A DNA stretch of 24,091 nucleotides, from assembly GCA_030825745.1 (NCBI GenBank), contig JAPJPH010000002.1:1-24091 (forward strand). Direction: 5' to 3'. The position numbers and the translations under genes are program-made. This document shows positions 7,732 through 15,592 of the stretch, piece by piece; position 1 is the first letter of the stretch; every line of letters starts with the position of its first letter. The notes beneath the pieces are model-generated. The model saw only the letters and a program-made list of their open reading frames with translations. It made no database searches and was not told the DNA's origin. Origin of the DNA: Anaerococcus sp. (lineage in GTDB: Bacteria > Bacillota > Clostridia > Tissierellales > Peptoniphilaceae).

Positions 7732-8392
7732 GATTACAGATATATTTGTAGCGATAAATAAAAAAATACGCCATATTTTCCCTAATGCTAAGGTTTATAA
7801 GGAGCGTATTCAAGACTTAGATAAGGCAGGGCTAACGGTTGAATTAATAGCCTATTCTACACCAATCCATAGTAAAAACATAATAAATAAGTCCTTAGAT
7901 TTGGATATAATTTATTTTTCAGAAAATGGAAAAGTATTCGAAGCACTGCAAGCGATAGATAAGCTTAGTAGTGCTTTTTCTATGGGCTTATATGTCAGAA
8001 ATTATGGAGATGATGGGGAGGTTGTGGATAAGAGGTTTATTCATTGCCTTAAGGCTCCTGAGTACAAACTAGTAGATGATGACCTGCATTTTTTAGTTAG
8101 GTTTGATTTTGCTGATGAGCTTGAAGCAAGCTTTTTAAGAGATGATAACCTAACAGATATGTTTGAGGCTGATTATTCTAAATCTTATATTGCTAACGAT
8201 AAATTTAAAAGGATTGATGAAGTATTTTCAGATAAAAAAATCGATGAATTTAAAAATCCTAGAGGAGATAGAAAGGCAGATAATGAGGATTTTGCCTTAG
8301 ATGTCGATTTTAAGACTGAAAAAGAGAAGAAAGAGTACAAAGATGAGCCTATCCAACTTATGGAAAGGCTTAGCTTAGATTATGAATTATAA
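7724..8392 (+). CDS. Tail terminator-like protein with an extra acidic C-terminal tail
   Basis: The first ~140 residues (IEITDIFVAINKKIRHIFP, then FIHCLKAPEYKLVDDDLHFLVRFDFADE) fit the small 'tail terminator/DUF6838' proteins found just before the sheath gene in Bacillota myoviruses. These cap the tail tube and join it to the head. The remaining ~80 residues (from about 143) are very charged (FRAGMENT types: DNLTDMFEADYSK, DKKIDEFKNPRGDRK, KTEKEKKEYKDEP) and are not expected in the ~140-residue family. The gene starts with GTG at 7724, overlapping the previous gene by 8 nt. GGGGAGG lies upstream. Confidence 0.7.
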   Translation: MIEITDIFVAINKKIRHIFPNAKVYKERIQDLDKAGLTVELIAYSTPIHSKNIINKSLDLDIIYFSENGKVFEALQAIDKLSSAFSMGLYVRNYGDDGEVVDKRFIHCLKAPEYKLVDDDLHFLVRFDFADELEASFLRDDNLTDMFEADYSKSYIANDKFKRIDEVFSDKKIDEFKNPRGDRKADNEDFALDVDFKTEKEKKEYKDEPIQLMERLSLDYEL

Positions 8393-8409
8393 ATTATAAG
8401 GAGGTATAG

Positions 8410-9489
8410 ATGCCAACAATAGGAATGCCACAGGTTAAGATTAAGTTTGAATCTATGGGGCTTACTGCCATTCAAAGAAGCGAAACTGGCATAGTCCTTT
8501 TACTTTTAAAGGGACAAAATAAGGAAGAACAGGGATCATATCAATTTAACTCATTGATTGAATTGCCTGAGGAAGTCGGTTTTTCGGAAGAAGTTTCAAA
8601 GCTTATTAAGTTAGCCTTTGAGGCTAGCCCTAACAAGATGTTAGTTGAAGTTTACGGAGATAGCAATCCATTGCCTAAGGTTATGGATAAGCTTAAACTT
8701 GTTAAATTCAACTATTATGCAAGTCCTAATGCTGATGCTGAGGAGATTAAACAGATCCAATCATGGCATGCTAGCGAAGTTAAAGAAAAGGACAGAACTA
8801 TCAAGTACGTAGGTTATAACTATGAGGCTGATAGTGAGTCTGTTATTAACTGGTCTGTTAATGAATTAGTTTATGATGAGGTTTCTTATACCGGACAAGA
8901 GTTTACTGCTTTAATTGCTAGTCAATTAGCTGCTTTACCACTAACAAGATCTTTTACATTCTTTAAATGGCCATTATTGACCTATGCTGACCTACCTTAT
9001 GCAGATGATGAGGATAAGGCAGTAAATGATGGAAAATTATTCCTAACCTATGATGGAGAGGACTACAAAATAGCTAGGGGTGTCAATTCACTAGTCACCT
9101 ATCACGCAAGAAAGGGTGAGGACTTCTCTAAGATTAAGATCGTTGAGGCTATGCACCTAATAAAAGATGACATTAGGGATACTTGGAACGATTTCTATGT
9201 AGGAAAGATCCTAAATACCTATGCTAACAAGCAACAGTTTATGGCTTTAATTAATAGGGTTTATTTTGCAGAGCTTAAAAACGTAGTTTTAGAAGATACT
9301 GATAGAAATAGGGTTGATATCGATATAGAGGCTAACCTAAGATATGCCATTAAACGTGGGGCTAAGGTAGATGATATGACTACCCAACAGATAAAAGAAT
9401 TCAATACTGGATCTAATGTATTTTTAAATGGATATGTAAGCCTACTAGATGCAATGGAAGACCTATATATAAACTTCTGGAACGAATAA
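8410..9489 (+). CDS. xkdK: Contractile tail sheath protein (XkdK-like)
   Basis: The sheath surrounds the tail tube and contracts to drive it through the cell envelope, so it identifies the phage as a myovirus. The 359-residue protein opens MPTIGMPQVKIKFESMGLTAI and continues with SETGIVLLLLKG, as in short PBSX-type sheaths. It ends with the conserved sheath C-terminus: SNVFLNGYVSLLDAMEDLYINF, preceded by DIDIEANLRYAIKRGAKVDDM. AAGGAGG lies 6 nt upstream of ATG 8410. It is followed by the tube gene, as in PBSX. Confidence 0.93.
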   Translation: MPTIGMPQVKIKFESMGLTAIQRSETGIVLLLLKGQNKEEQGSYQFNSLIELPEEVGFSEEVSKLIKLAFEASPNKMLVEVYGDSNPLPKVMDKLKLVKFNYYASPNADAEEIKQIQSWHASEVKEKDRTIKYVGYNYEADSESVINWSVNELVYDEVSYTGQEFTALIASQLAALPLTRSFTFFKWPLLTYADLPYADDEDKAVNDGKLFLTYDGEDYKIARGVNSLVTYHARKGEDFSKIKIVEAMHLIKDDIRDTWNDFYVGKILNTYANKQQFMALINRVYFAELKNVVLEDTDRNRVDIDIEANLRYAIKRGAKVDDMTTQQIKEFNTGSNVFLNGYVSLLDAMEDLYINFWNE

Positions 9490-9499
9490 GGAGGAATAA

Positions 9500-9946
9500 A
9501 TGGCAGATATCAGTCAAAATAGAGGATATAGGAGGATTGCTGGTGCATGGGGCAATCTTCATATAGACGGTGAATTAATATTTGAAGTAGAACAGTTTGA
9601 GGCTTCTATAGAGGCTCAAAGAGGCGATGTTTTAGTTGGGAATAACGTTGATAGTAAGATCACAGGGCTAGCAGGCTCTGGATCTTTTACTATAAAGCAT
9701 GTTTATACTAGGGGTGTTAAGAAATACCTTGATGTCCTAAAGGAAGGTAGGGATCCTAGGTTTATGGCATCGGTTGACTTTGCAGATCCGGATGCTGTCG
9801 GTGGTCAAAAAGAGAGGGTAAACATAGGTAATTGCTGGATCAATACCCTACCACTTTCTAATTTTTCTAGATCTGAAGTTGTAGAAAAGCAATTTGAGTT
9901 TGGTTTTACTCCAAATGATGCTGACTTTGCGGAAGGAATTTACTAG
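9500..9946 (+). CDS. xkdM: Tail tube protein (XkdM-like)
   Basis: Forms the inner tube of the contractile tail. The 148-residue sequence contains the family pattern: AGAWGNLHIDGELIFEVEQFEA near the N-terminus, SKITGLAGSGSFTIKHVYTRG in the middle, and ERVNIGNCWINTLPLSNFSRSEVVEKQFEFGFTP near the end. Length and position directly after the sheath gene agree with PBSX XkdM. AAGGAGG precedes ATG 9500. Confidence 0.93.
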   Translation: MADISQNRGYRRIAGAWGNLHIDGELIFEVEQFEASIEAQRGDVLVGNNVDSKITGLAGSGSFTIKHVYTRGVKKYLDVLKEGRDPRFMASVDFADPDAVGGQKERVNIGNCWINTLPLSNFSRSEVVEKQFEFGFTPNDADFAEGIY

Positions 9947-9954
9947 GAGGATAT

Positions 9955-10335
9955 ATGGCGTTAAATGCTAAGGAATTGATCAAAAAAAGAAATCTTATAG
10001 AACAAAAAAAGAATAAAGAAATTGAAATAGAGGTGCCTGAAACAGGTACCTTTTTATTTAGGTTGCCTACAATAAACGACTGGGAAGATGCAGAGGCTTA
10101 TTCAAAGTCTAGGAAAAGCCCAGCCCTAGCTAATAACTACCTAATCCACGCCTGTTGCGTAGAGCCTAACCTTAGAGATGAAGAATTATTAAAAGAGTTT
10201 GAGGTAAAAGACCCTATTGACATAGTTGAAAAAGTGCTTTTAGTTGGGGAGATCCCTGCCATTGCTGAAATTCTAGTAGATAAGGCAGGCTTCCAAAAGG
10301 ATAGCATGAAGGTGGTTGAAAAACTAAAAAACTAA
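9955..10335 (+). CDS. xkdN: Tail assembly chaperone, short form (XkdN-like)
   Basis: Tail assembly chaperones bind the tape measure before the tube polymerises around it. The 126-residue short form matches XkdN: ALNAKELIKKRNLIEQKK, then EVPETGTFLFRLPTINDWEDAEAY and EPNLRDEELLKEF. It ends KLKN and a TAA stop. The last codons contain a perfect slippery heptamer A_AAA_AAC (10326-10332), and the -1 frame is open for 56 more codons. So two products are likely: 126 aa by normal stop and about 182 aa by frameshift, as in the lambda G/GT principle. AGGAGG precedes ATG 9955. Confidence 0.9.
   Translation: MALNAKELIKKRNLIEQKKNKEIEIEVPETGTFLFRLPTINDWEDAEAYSKSRKSPALANNYLIHACCVEPNLRDEELLKEFEVKDPIDIVEKVLLVGEIPAIAEILVDKAGFQKDSMKVVEKLKN
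10326..10332 (+). promoter_or_regulatory. Slippery site for -1 ribosomal frameshift (A_AAA_AAC)
   Basis: In the reading frame of the chaperone gene the heptamer reads A AAA AAC, a canonical X_XXY_YYZ slip site, with the zero-frame TAA immediately after (10333-10335). Slipping back one base continues into codons CTA ATC CTA GGT and an open frame to 10502. The site and frame are seen directly; use of the site is inferred from its conserved presence in tail chaperone genes. Confidence 0.85.
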
Positions 10336-10502
10336 TCCTAGGTAATGATGCTCAAATGGAGATCGTTGCCTATTTATTAGAAAAAGGTCATACTTTCGAT
10401 TATATATTTTCTTTGGATAACTATGAAAAATATATAGTTTTAGCTACTATAGATGCTGAAAAAGAGCGAGAGGCTAAGAAATGGCAATTAGAGAAAAGAT
10501 AA
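10332..10502 (+). CDS. Frameshift extension of the tail assembly chaperone
   Basis: These 56 codons lie in the -1 frame relative to the chaperone gene and fill the otherwise empty gap before the tape measure gene. The peptide reads LILGNDAQMEIVAYLLEKG, then HTFDYIFSLDNYEKYIVLA and TIDAEKEREAKKW, and stops at TAA 10500-10502. It is helical, contains aromatic residues, and resembles the second chaperone domain found after frameshift in other phages. It overlaps the tape measure start by 22 nt. An internal ATG at 10356 has no ribosome site, so independent translation is unlikely. The product is best read as residues 127-182 of a fusion with the gene starting at 9955. Confidence 0.82.
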   Translation, partial: LILGNDAQMEIVAYLLEKGHTFDYIFSLDNYEKYIVLATIDAEKEREAKKWQLEKR

Positions 10503-13006
10503 CCTTAGTTGATGATTATTCGGCTAAGGCTAATAAAATATCTAAGTCGACTTCTGCCATGGGAAAGGCCATGGTGAGTATAAAGGGATCTGCATCAAAG
10601 ATGGGGTCTGCTTTGAAGTCGGCTTTTAATAGAAAATATGAAGTTAAGTTAGAAGATCTAGATATAGGGAAGACCAAGGCTAAAATTAAGGACTTGGATA
10701 GCTCCTTATCTAAACTAACAGGCAAGTCTCATAATTTAAAGATTGAGGCTAAGAGTCCTGCCTTTGATAAGTTTAAGTCTGGAATAAGTGGCCTAGGGTC
10801 TAAGTTTCAAAGTTTTAAAAATCCCTTTGGAAAGATTAAAAAACTAAGCTTAGATACTAGAGATTTTTATAAGGCTAAGCTTGAGGCTAGGAATTTGTCT
10901 AAGGAAGTATCTAGGATAACTGGTAAAAAGCATAAAATATCCATTACTGCTGATAACCCTATAAAATCTATGTTTAGTGGGATTGGAGGGAAGATCAAGT
11001 CTGGTTTTTCTAGAATGATGCCTAGTAATCTGTTTAAAGGCTTTAAAACTCCTATGGCTATCCCTGCTAGAGGTGGGGGTGGCATGATTGGATCCATTGT
11101 TAAGGGAAATCTTATATCATCGGCCATCATGAAAGGATTTGAGGGTATTAAAGCAGGCTTAGGCTCTATCTTTGGTGCTGGTATGGAAAGGCTTGAGAAT
11201 ATCCAAGCTGCCAAGGCTAGATTAACAGGCTTTGGCCATGATAAGGGGACTGTTAACACTATATCAAACAATGCCATGGAGGCAGTAAAAGGCACTGCTT
11301 ATGGCTTTGGTGATGCTATGACTGCCTCAGCTTCAGCTGTGGCTGCTGGAATAAAGCCTGGAAAAGAATTGACTGCTCATTTAAAAAATATCGGTAATGC
11401 TGCAGCTGCGACTGGGGCTGATTTTAATGAAATGGGATCAATTTTTAATAAGGTTAAGACTACAGGTTACCTACAAGGTGACGAGGCTAGGCAGATCATG
11501 GATCGAGGTATAGCCTTATTACCTGCCCTATCTAAAACTATGGGTGAGTCTATAGATAGCGTTAGAGAAAAAATGAGTCGAGGAGAGATAACCTTTGATG
11601 ACTTCTCTAAGGCTATGAGTTCGGCCACTGGTACTGTTTCTGAGGAAATGGCTAATACTTTTAGTGGGGCTAAGGCTAATTTAAAGGCTGCTTTGGGCCG
11701 TATAGGAGCAAACCTATTAGGTGGATCTGACAACGAGGGAGGCATGTTTAAGGCCTTAACCCCTGCTATAAAAGGCGTGACTAAGGTATTGACTATGATT
11801 GAAGGGCCTGCTGGTAGGCTAGGTGATGCTTTCGGCAAGCTGATAGGCATAGTAAGTAGAGATGTGGCTAATACCTTCAATAGACTTAAAGGCTGGGTTA
11901 CTAAAGCTTTTGAACCTCTTAAAAGTAAGTTTGGTGAGGTTATAACGAAGTTTGGAGAAGCATTTGCACCACTTAAAAAAGCCCTAGGTGGACTATTTGG
12001 GGCTGGAGAAAATATGGTTGGATCTGGAGCTAAGGTAGCTATTGATTTAGTGGCTGGAGCTTTGGGCGTAGTTGCTGATATATTGACTACTTATGTAATC
12101 CCTGCTTTTTCTATGGTAGCTGAATGGGTTTCTGCTAATGTGATCCCTGTCTTACAATCTGGATTAGAATTTATACAATCTAGCGTACTACCTGCCTTAC
12201 AACAGTTGGGAGAGTGGATATTTGCTAATGTATTACCTGCTTTCCAAGCTATAGGTGAATGGATATCTGCTAATGTTTTACCTGCTTTACAATCCATAGG
12301 TGAGTCAATAGCGACTTACGTACTACCGTTATTACAACAGTTTGGAGAATGGATCCAATCTAGCGTATTACCTGCCTTGCAGTCGTTTGGTAGTTTTATC
12401 GTTGATAGTGTCTTACCTGCCTTAGGTGTACTAGGGGATTTCATCATTAATAGTGTCGTACCAGTTTTTATAAGTATAGTGACTACTATTTTATCTATAG
12501 TGATACCTGTTTTTACTACCTTAGTTGACATAATAGCAAATGTGGTAGTTGGAGCTTTCAATATTTTAAAGGGTGTTTTAGACACTGTAGTAGGAGTATT
12601 TAATACAGTAGTTGGAGCTGTGCAAACTGCTATAGACGCATTTTTCAATATTCCTGGAATGATAGCTGATGCCTTATCTGGCATTGGTGGAGCAATTAGT
12701 GGAGCTATAGGTGGCTTATTTGGTGGAGGAAAAGGCCACGCCACGGGTACTGAGTACTTCGGTGGTGGTCTTACAAGAGTCAATGAACGTGGAGAAGAGA
12801 TGATCCAGCTTGCACGTGGTGATAAGATTTATCCTGCTGATAAGACTGATAGGATCATTAAAAACGAAGTAAAAAATAGTAAGACTGTAGATAGGTCTGT
12901 ATCTAACCCTAATATCACTATTAATATAAATGGGGCTAATATGACTAATAAGGATGTGGTTAGGGCTATGACTGATGAATTTAAGAGGTTGGGGGTTTTA
13001 GTATAA
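10481..13006 (+). CDS. xkdO: Tail tape measure protein
   Basis: This protein sets tail length and is ejected during infection. Its 841 residues suggest a tail of about 120-130 nm at roughly 0.15 nm per residue (inference). The N-terminal ~220 residues are basic with K/S/G-rich repeats of the 'LSKxxGKxHxIxI' kind (TGKSHNLKIEA, TGKKHKISITA). The family's conserved tape-measure domain lies at about 235-400 (ARLTGFGH, GTAYGFGDAMTASASAVAAG, TGYLQGDEARQIMDRGIALLPAL, GEITFDDFSKAM). Ten 15-residue repeats span residues 539-688, followed by hydrophobic Gly-rich segments to about 765 and the conserved GHATGTEYFGGGLTRVNERG tail. ATG 10481 overlaps the chaperone extension. Confidence 0.95.
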   Translation: MAIREKITLVDDYSAKANKISKSTSAMGKAMVSIKGSASKMGSALKSAFNRKYEVKLEDLDIGKTKAKIKDLDSSLSKLTGKSHNLKIEAKSPAFDKFKSGISGLGSKFQSFKNPFGKIKKLSLDTRDFYKAKLEARNLSKEVSRITGKKHKISITADNPIKSMFSGIGGKIKSGFSRMMPSNLFKGFKTPMAIPARGGGGMIGSIVKGNLISSAIMKGFEGIKAGLGSIFGAGMERLENIQAAKARLTGFGHDKGTVNTISNNAMEAVKGTAYGFGDAMTASASAVAAGIKPGKELTAHLKNIGNAAAATGADFNEMGSIFNKVKTTGYLQGDEARQIMDRGIALLPALSKTMGESIDSVREKMSRGEITFDDFSKAMSSATGTVSEEMANTFSGAKANLKAALGRIGANLLGGSDNEGGMFKALTPAIKGVTKVLTMIEGPAGRLGDAFGKLIGIVSRDVANTFNRLKGWVTKAFEPLKSKFGEVITKFGEAFAPLKKALGGLFGAGENMVGSGAKVAIDLVAGALGVVADILTTYVIPAFSMVAEWVSANVIPVLQSGLEFIQSSVLPALQQLGEWIFANVLPAFQAIGEWISANVLPALQSIGESIATYVLPLLQQFGEWIQSSVLPALQSFGSFIVDSVLPALGVLGDFIINSVVPVFISIVTTILSIVIPVFTTLVDIIANVVVGAFNILKGVLDTVVGVFNTVVGAVQTAIDAFFNIPGMIADALSGIGGAISGAIGGLFGGGKGHATGTEYFGGGLTRVNERGEEMIQLARGDKIYPADKTDRIIKNEVKNSKTVDRSVSNPNITININGANMTNKDVVRAMTDEFKRLGVLV
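12095..12544 (+). repeat. Ten in-frame 45-bp repeats in the tape measure gene
   Basis: Repeat units begin at 12095, 12140, 12185, 12230, 12275, 12320, 12365, 12410, 12455 and 12500. Each encodes 15 residues of the pattern V-[LIV]-P-[AVL]-[FL]-x-x-x-x-x-[FWS]-[IV]-x-x-[NSY], for example VLPALQQLGEWIFAN. The central six are closest; the outer ones have drifted. There are no indels, so the 15-residue period is exact throughout. Confidence 0.9.
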
Positions 13007-13007
13007 T

Positions 13008-13658
13008 ATGCAACAATTAATATTATCTTTTAATAACAGGGCTGAGGTGCTAGAACTACCTTGGCCTTTACAAGCTCATAATATCAGTAATCCCCATAAT
13101 TTATATGATTTTACCACGATTAATCAAGGTGAGGTTTTAGCTATAGGTAAAAAGAAGCTTAAGACTATGACTATAGACTCTGTTTTTCCGTCTAAGGACT
13201 ATCCTTTTTTGCTAAATAAAAACTATCCCAAACCTGATGAGGCTATAGCTAAAATAAACAAATGGAGGCTATCTAATAAGCCTATAAGAGTAGTTATAGT
13301 AGATACTGATATTAACTTAGCTATGGCTATAGAAGATTTTAGTTATGGGCATGAAGATGGAGATGGATCTGGAGATGTTGCATTTAGTTTATCTCTTAAA
13401 GAATACTCATATTTAAACGTTGAAAGATCTAAAAAACCTGATAAAACTTCGGGGCTTAAGGATAGACCGACTGAAAAAAAAGAGGAAAACACTAGTCAAA
13501 AACACACTATTAAGGCTGGTGATACTTTATGGGATCTAGCTGATAGAGCCTATGGCGATGGGTCTAGGTGGAAAGAGATTGCAAAGGCTAATGATATAAG
13601 TAATCCTAGAGCGCTTCAGATTGGTGCTAATATCGTTATTCCAGCTAAGGAGGCGTAG
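13008..13658 (+). CDS. xkdP: LysM-containing tail/baseplate protein (XkdP-like)
   Basis: A 216-residue protein with a family N-terminal domain (about 1-145: LELPWPLQAHNISNPHN, FPSKDYPFLL, IRVVIVDTDINLAMAIEDF, DVAFSLSLKEYSYL). A charged linker of about 20 residues follows, then a LysM domain at about 166-213 (HTIKAGDTLWDLADRAYG, then WKEIAKAND and LQIGANIVIPA). In PBSX-like phages this protein joins the tube to the baseplate hub. LysM suggests contact with peptidoglycan or a structural use of the same fold. It starts 2 nt after the tape measure stop. Confidence 0.9.
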   Translation: MQQLILSFNNRAEVLELPWPLQAHNISNPHNLYDFTTINQGEVLAIGKKKLKTMTIDSVFPSKDYPFLLNKNYPKPDEAIAKINKWRLSNKPIRVVIVDTDINLAMAIEDFSYGHEDGDGSGDVAFSLSLKEYSYLNVERSKKPDKTSGLKDRPTEKKEENTSQKHTIKAGDTLWDLADRAYGDGSRWKEIAKANDISNPRALQIGANIVIPAKEA

Positions 13659-14669
13659 ATGAAGATTGAAGTTATTGGAGCCTCCATGGATAGCAAAACT
13701 AGCGAAACTGAATTCACTGATATATCGGATTTTGTTTCTGGTGTTAGGGTATCGGGGGCTTCTAAGGAATGTACTAGATCATTAAATTTTAAGCTTTTAA
13801 GAGGAGATTTTGAAGAGACCCTGCCTAATATATCTTTAAAACTGGGTGATGCTATAACTATGAAAGAAATTGATGAGGATAGCAAAAAAGAAATAGAGTT
13901 TTTTAAAGGTGTTGTTTGGACTAAAAAGGTAGCTGATAATGATGTTGCTATAGATGTAACCTGTTATGATAAGGCTATATATCTAAACAATAATGAGCCT
14001 GATACTCAAGTATTTACTCAAAAAAAACCTGAGGAGGTAGCAAGTCAAGTTATAGGTGAGCTAGGATTAAATGTTGGTGAATTGGCTTCTGGTAGTTTAG
14101 ATGATTACAACCTTAGGGGGCTTAATGGCTATGATGCTATTATGGCAGCTTACACGAAAGAGAGCGAAAAAACAGGCAAGAAGTTTAAGTTAGTTTTTAA
14201 AGATGATAAGGTAAATGTTTATGAGGATAATCAAGAAGTTGATGTAGTTTTAGAGGAGTTAAACGAGCCTGTGGTAGGTAAACTACTAAATACTTCATAT
14301 AGCGAGACTCTTGATGATGTAGTAAACGAAGTTAAGGCTATTGAAGATGAAAAAAAGGATGAGAAAAAGGAAAAGAAGTCTAACCCTAAAAGTCAAGCTA
14401 ACTTTGGTACTATGCAAAAAATAGTAAAAGGTAAGCCTGCAGATATAGCAGGAATTTTAAAGGATGCTAAAAAAGAGGTTGATGTTGAATGTATAGGAAA
14501 CTGGGAAATGATAACAGGAAAATCTATTACTTTAAAATCATCTATAGTGTCTGGAAAGTTTTATATAGTATCAGATGAGCATAATTTAAATGATGCAGTC
14601 CATACCTGCTCTTTAAAGTTGTCTACTGATTATGAGATGGACGAGAAAAAGGGGAGTGAGGCTAATTAA
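13659..14669 (+). CDS. xkdQ: Baseplate hub protein (XkdQ-like)
   Basis: Corresponds to the contractile-tail hub (T4 gp27/phage D-like group) at the tube tip. The 336-residue sequence has the opening MKIEVIGA followed by ISDFVSGVRVSGASKECTRSLNFKL, LGDAITMKE, EFFKGVVWTKKVADNDVAIDVTCYDKAIYLNNNE and the C-terminal GKFYIVSDEHNLNDAVHTCSLKL, all in the order seen in XkdQ. A Lys/Glu-rich linker (about 226-242) divides it. AAGGAGG lies just before ATG 13659. The A of the stop TAA is the first base of the next ATG. Confidence 0.88.
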   Translation: MKIEVIGASMDSKTSETEFTDISDFVSGVRVSGASKECTRSLNFKLLRGDFEETLPNISLKLGDAITMKEIDEDSKKEIEFFKGVVWTKKVADNDVAIDVTCYDKAIYLNNNEPDTQVFTQKKPEEVASQVIGELGLNVGELASGSLDDYNLRGLNGYDAIMAAYTKESEKTGKKFKLVFKDDKVNVYEDNQEVDVVLEELNEPVVGKLLNTSYSETLDDVVNEVKAIEDEKKDEKKEKKSNPKSQANFGTMQKIVKGKPADIAGILKDAKKEVDVECIGNWEMITGKSITLKSSIVSGKFYIVSDEHNLNDAVHTCSLKLSTDYEMDEKKGSEAN

Positions 14670-15130
14670 TGGAAAGAATAGCTAGAAATATGAAAGAGTT
14701 GGAAAATAGGAAAGATTCCTCCGAAATAGGCATAGTGACTAAGCTTGATCCTTTTTCATTTACAATAAATGGCCAAGAATATTCTAGCGAATATTTTACG
14801 ATATATTTACCTGCTATCGATAGGATAAGGCAGTTTGAAAAGATTGAGGTTGAGACAGTTGATCCAAACCCTCATATAGTTAGATTAATCAATAAAGGTG
14901 AAGCTTATATCGATACTGGAGATCTAGAATTAGAGCCTGATCAATATGAGCGTAGGTTTTTAGTTGGTGATCTTATTGATGTAACGGATAGAGGGGACTC
15001 CTTTATAGTCCATGGTAGGCTTGTAAAAATCGGTGATGAAAAAGAGGTAAACGAACAATCTCATAGAGAAATAAATAAAACGGTGGAGCAAGATAAGTAT
15101 GAAAAAATCAATAGGCCACCTAATGGTTAG
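14669..15130 (+). CDS. xkdR: Baseplate protein, DUF2577 family (XkdR-like)
   Basis: A 153-residue protein with the DUF2577 pattern: a short helical N-terminus (RNMKELENRKDSSEIGIVTKLDPF), a beta segment (FTIYLPAIDRIRQFEKIE) and LEPDQYERRFLVGDLIDVTDRGDSFIVHGRLVKIGD, an OB-like barrel often placed beside the hub and spike. Overlap with xkdQ is 1 nt (TAATG). No separate spike gene is seen nearby, so this may supply part of the spike, though that is inference. The C-terminus is charged and likely flexible. Confidence 0.82.
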   Translation: MERIARNMKELENRKDSSEIGIVTKLDPFSFTINGQEYSSEYFTIYLPAIDRIRQFEKIEVETVDPNPHIVRLINKGEAYIDTGDLELEPDQYERRFLVGDLIDVTDRGDSFIVHGRLVKIGDEKEVNEQSHREINKTVEQDKYEKINRPPNG

Positions 15131-15139
15131 GAGGTAGTT

Positions 15140-15592
15140 ATGGCTATATATCCTGCTGTTTTAGATTCAGTTGAGTCACTAGATATCGAGGAAGAAGTGT
15201 TGGAACGTGAAGGTTTTTGTGAGTATGCTTATGACTTTGAAAATAACGAATTACTTACGAAAAATGGTGAGCATTATTATGTTTATGGCAATGAGGCTAT
15301 GAAAATATGGATATATAAATGTATGCTTACAGACAGGTTTAGGTACTCTGCTTATACTGATAGATTTGGCACTGAAGTTTATTCTTTGGTAGGTGAGGTG
15401 ATATCATCTAAGCTTAAAGAAGCAGAGCTTAAAAGGTATATAACAGAGGCTATCATGGTGCATCCGTTTATGGTATCTATAAATAAAATTGATATTAAGA
15501 TGATAAAGGCTGGAGCGTATGTTGATGTTTACTATACGACAGTTTTTTCTGATAAGATTGTGAGGGTTGAATGTACAGTGAAAATAGAATAA
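15140..15592 (+). CDS. xkdS: Baseplate wedge protein, DUF2634 (XkdS, gp25-like)
   Basis: Belongs to the small gp25/gpW-type wedge proteins that start sheath assembly on the baseplate. The 150-residue sequence shows the family order: a short N-terminal strand, FCEYAYDFENNELLTKNGEHYYVYGNEAMKIWIYKCMLTDRFRYSAYTDRFG with the conserved YGxEAxxxWIxKxLxTxRyxyxxY pattern, then VGEVISSKLKEAELKRYITEAIMVHP. AGGAGG precedes ATG 15140. The end overlaps xkdT by 22 nt. Confidence 0.9.
   Translation: MAIYPAVLDSVESLDIEEEVLEREGFCEYAYDFENNELLTKNGEHYYVYGNEAMKIWIYKCMLTDRFRYSAYTDRFGTEVYSLVGEVISSKLKEAELKRYITEAIMVHPFMVSINKIDIKMIKAGAYVDVYYTTVFSDKIVRVECTVKIE

Noticed and set aside
10356..10502. Independent small gene from ATG 10356 in the gap before the tape measure
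   Set aside because: No ribosome site precedes it, while the slip site puts the whole frame in continuity with the chaperone gene.
10867..12783. Several minus-strand open frames of 68-155 codons across the tape measure gene
   Set aside because: They lie opposite the strongly supported tape measure frame, lack good ribosome sites, and mirror its repeated codons (low-complexity A/P/K-rich products). They are shadows.
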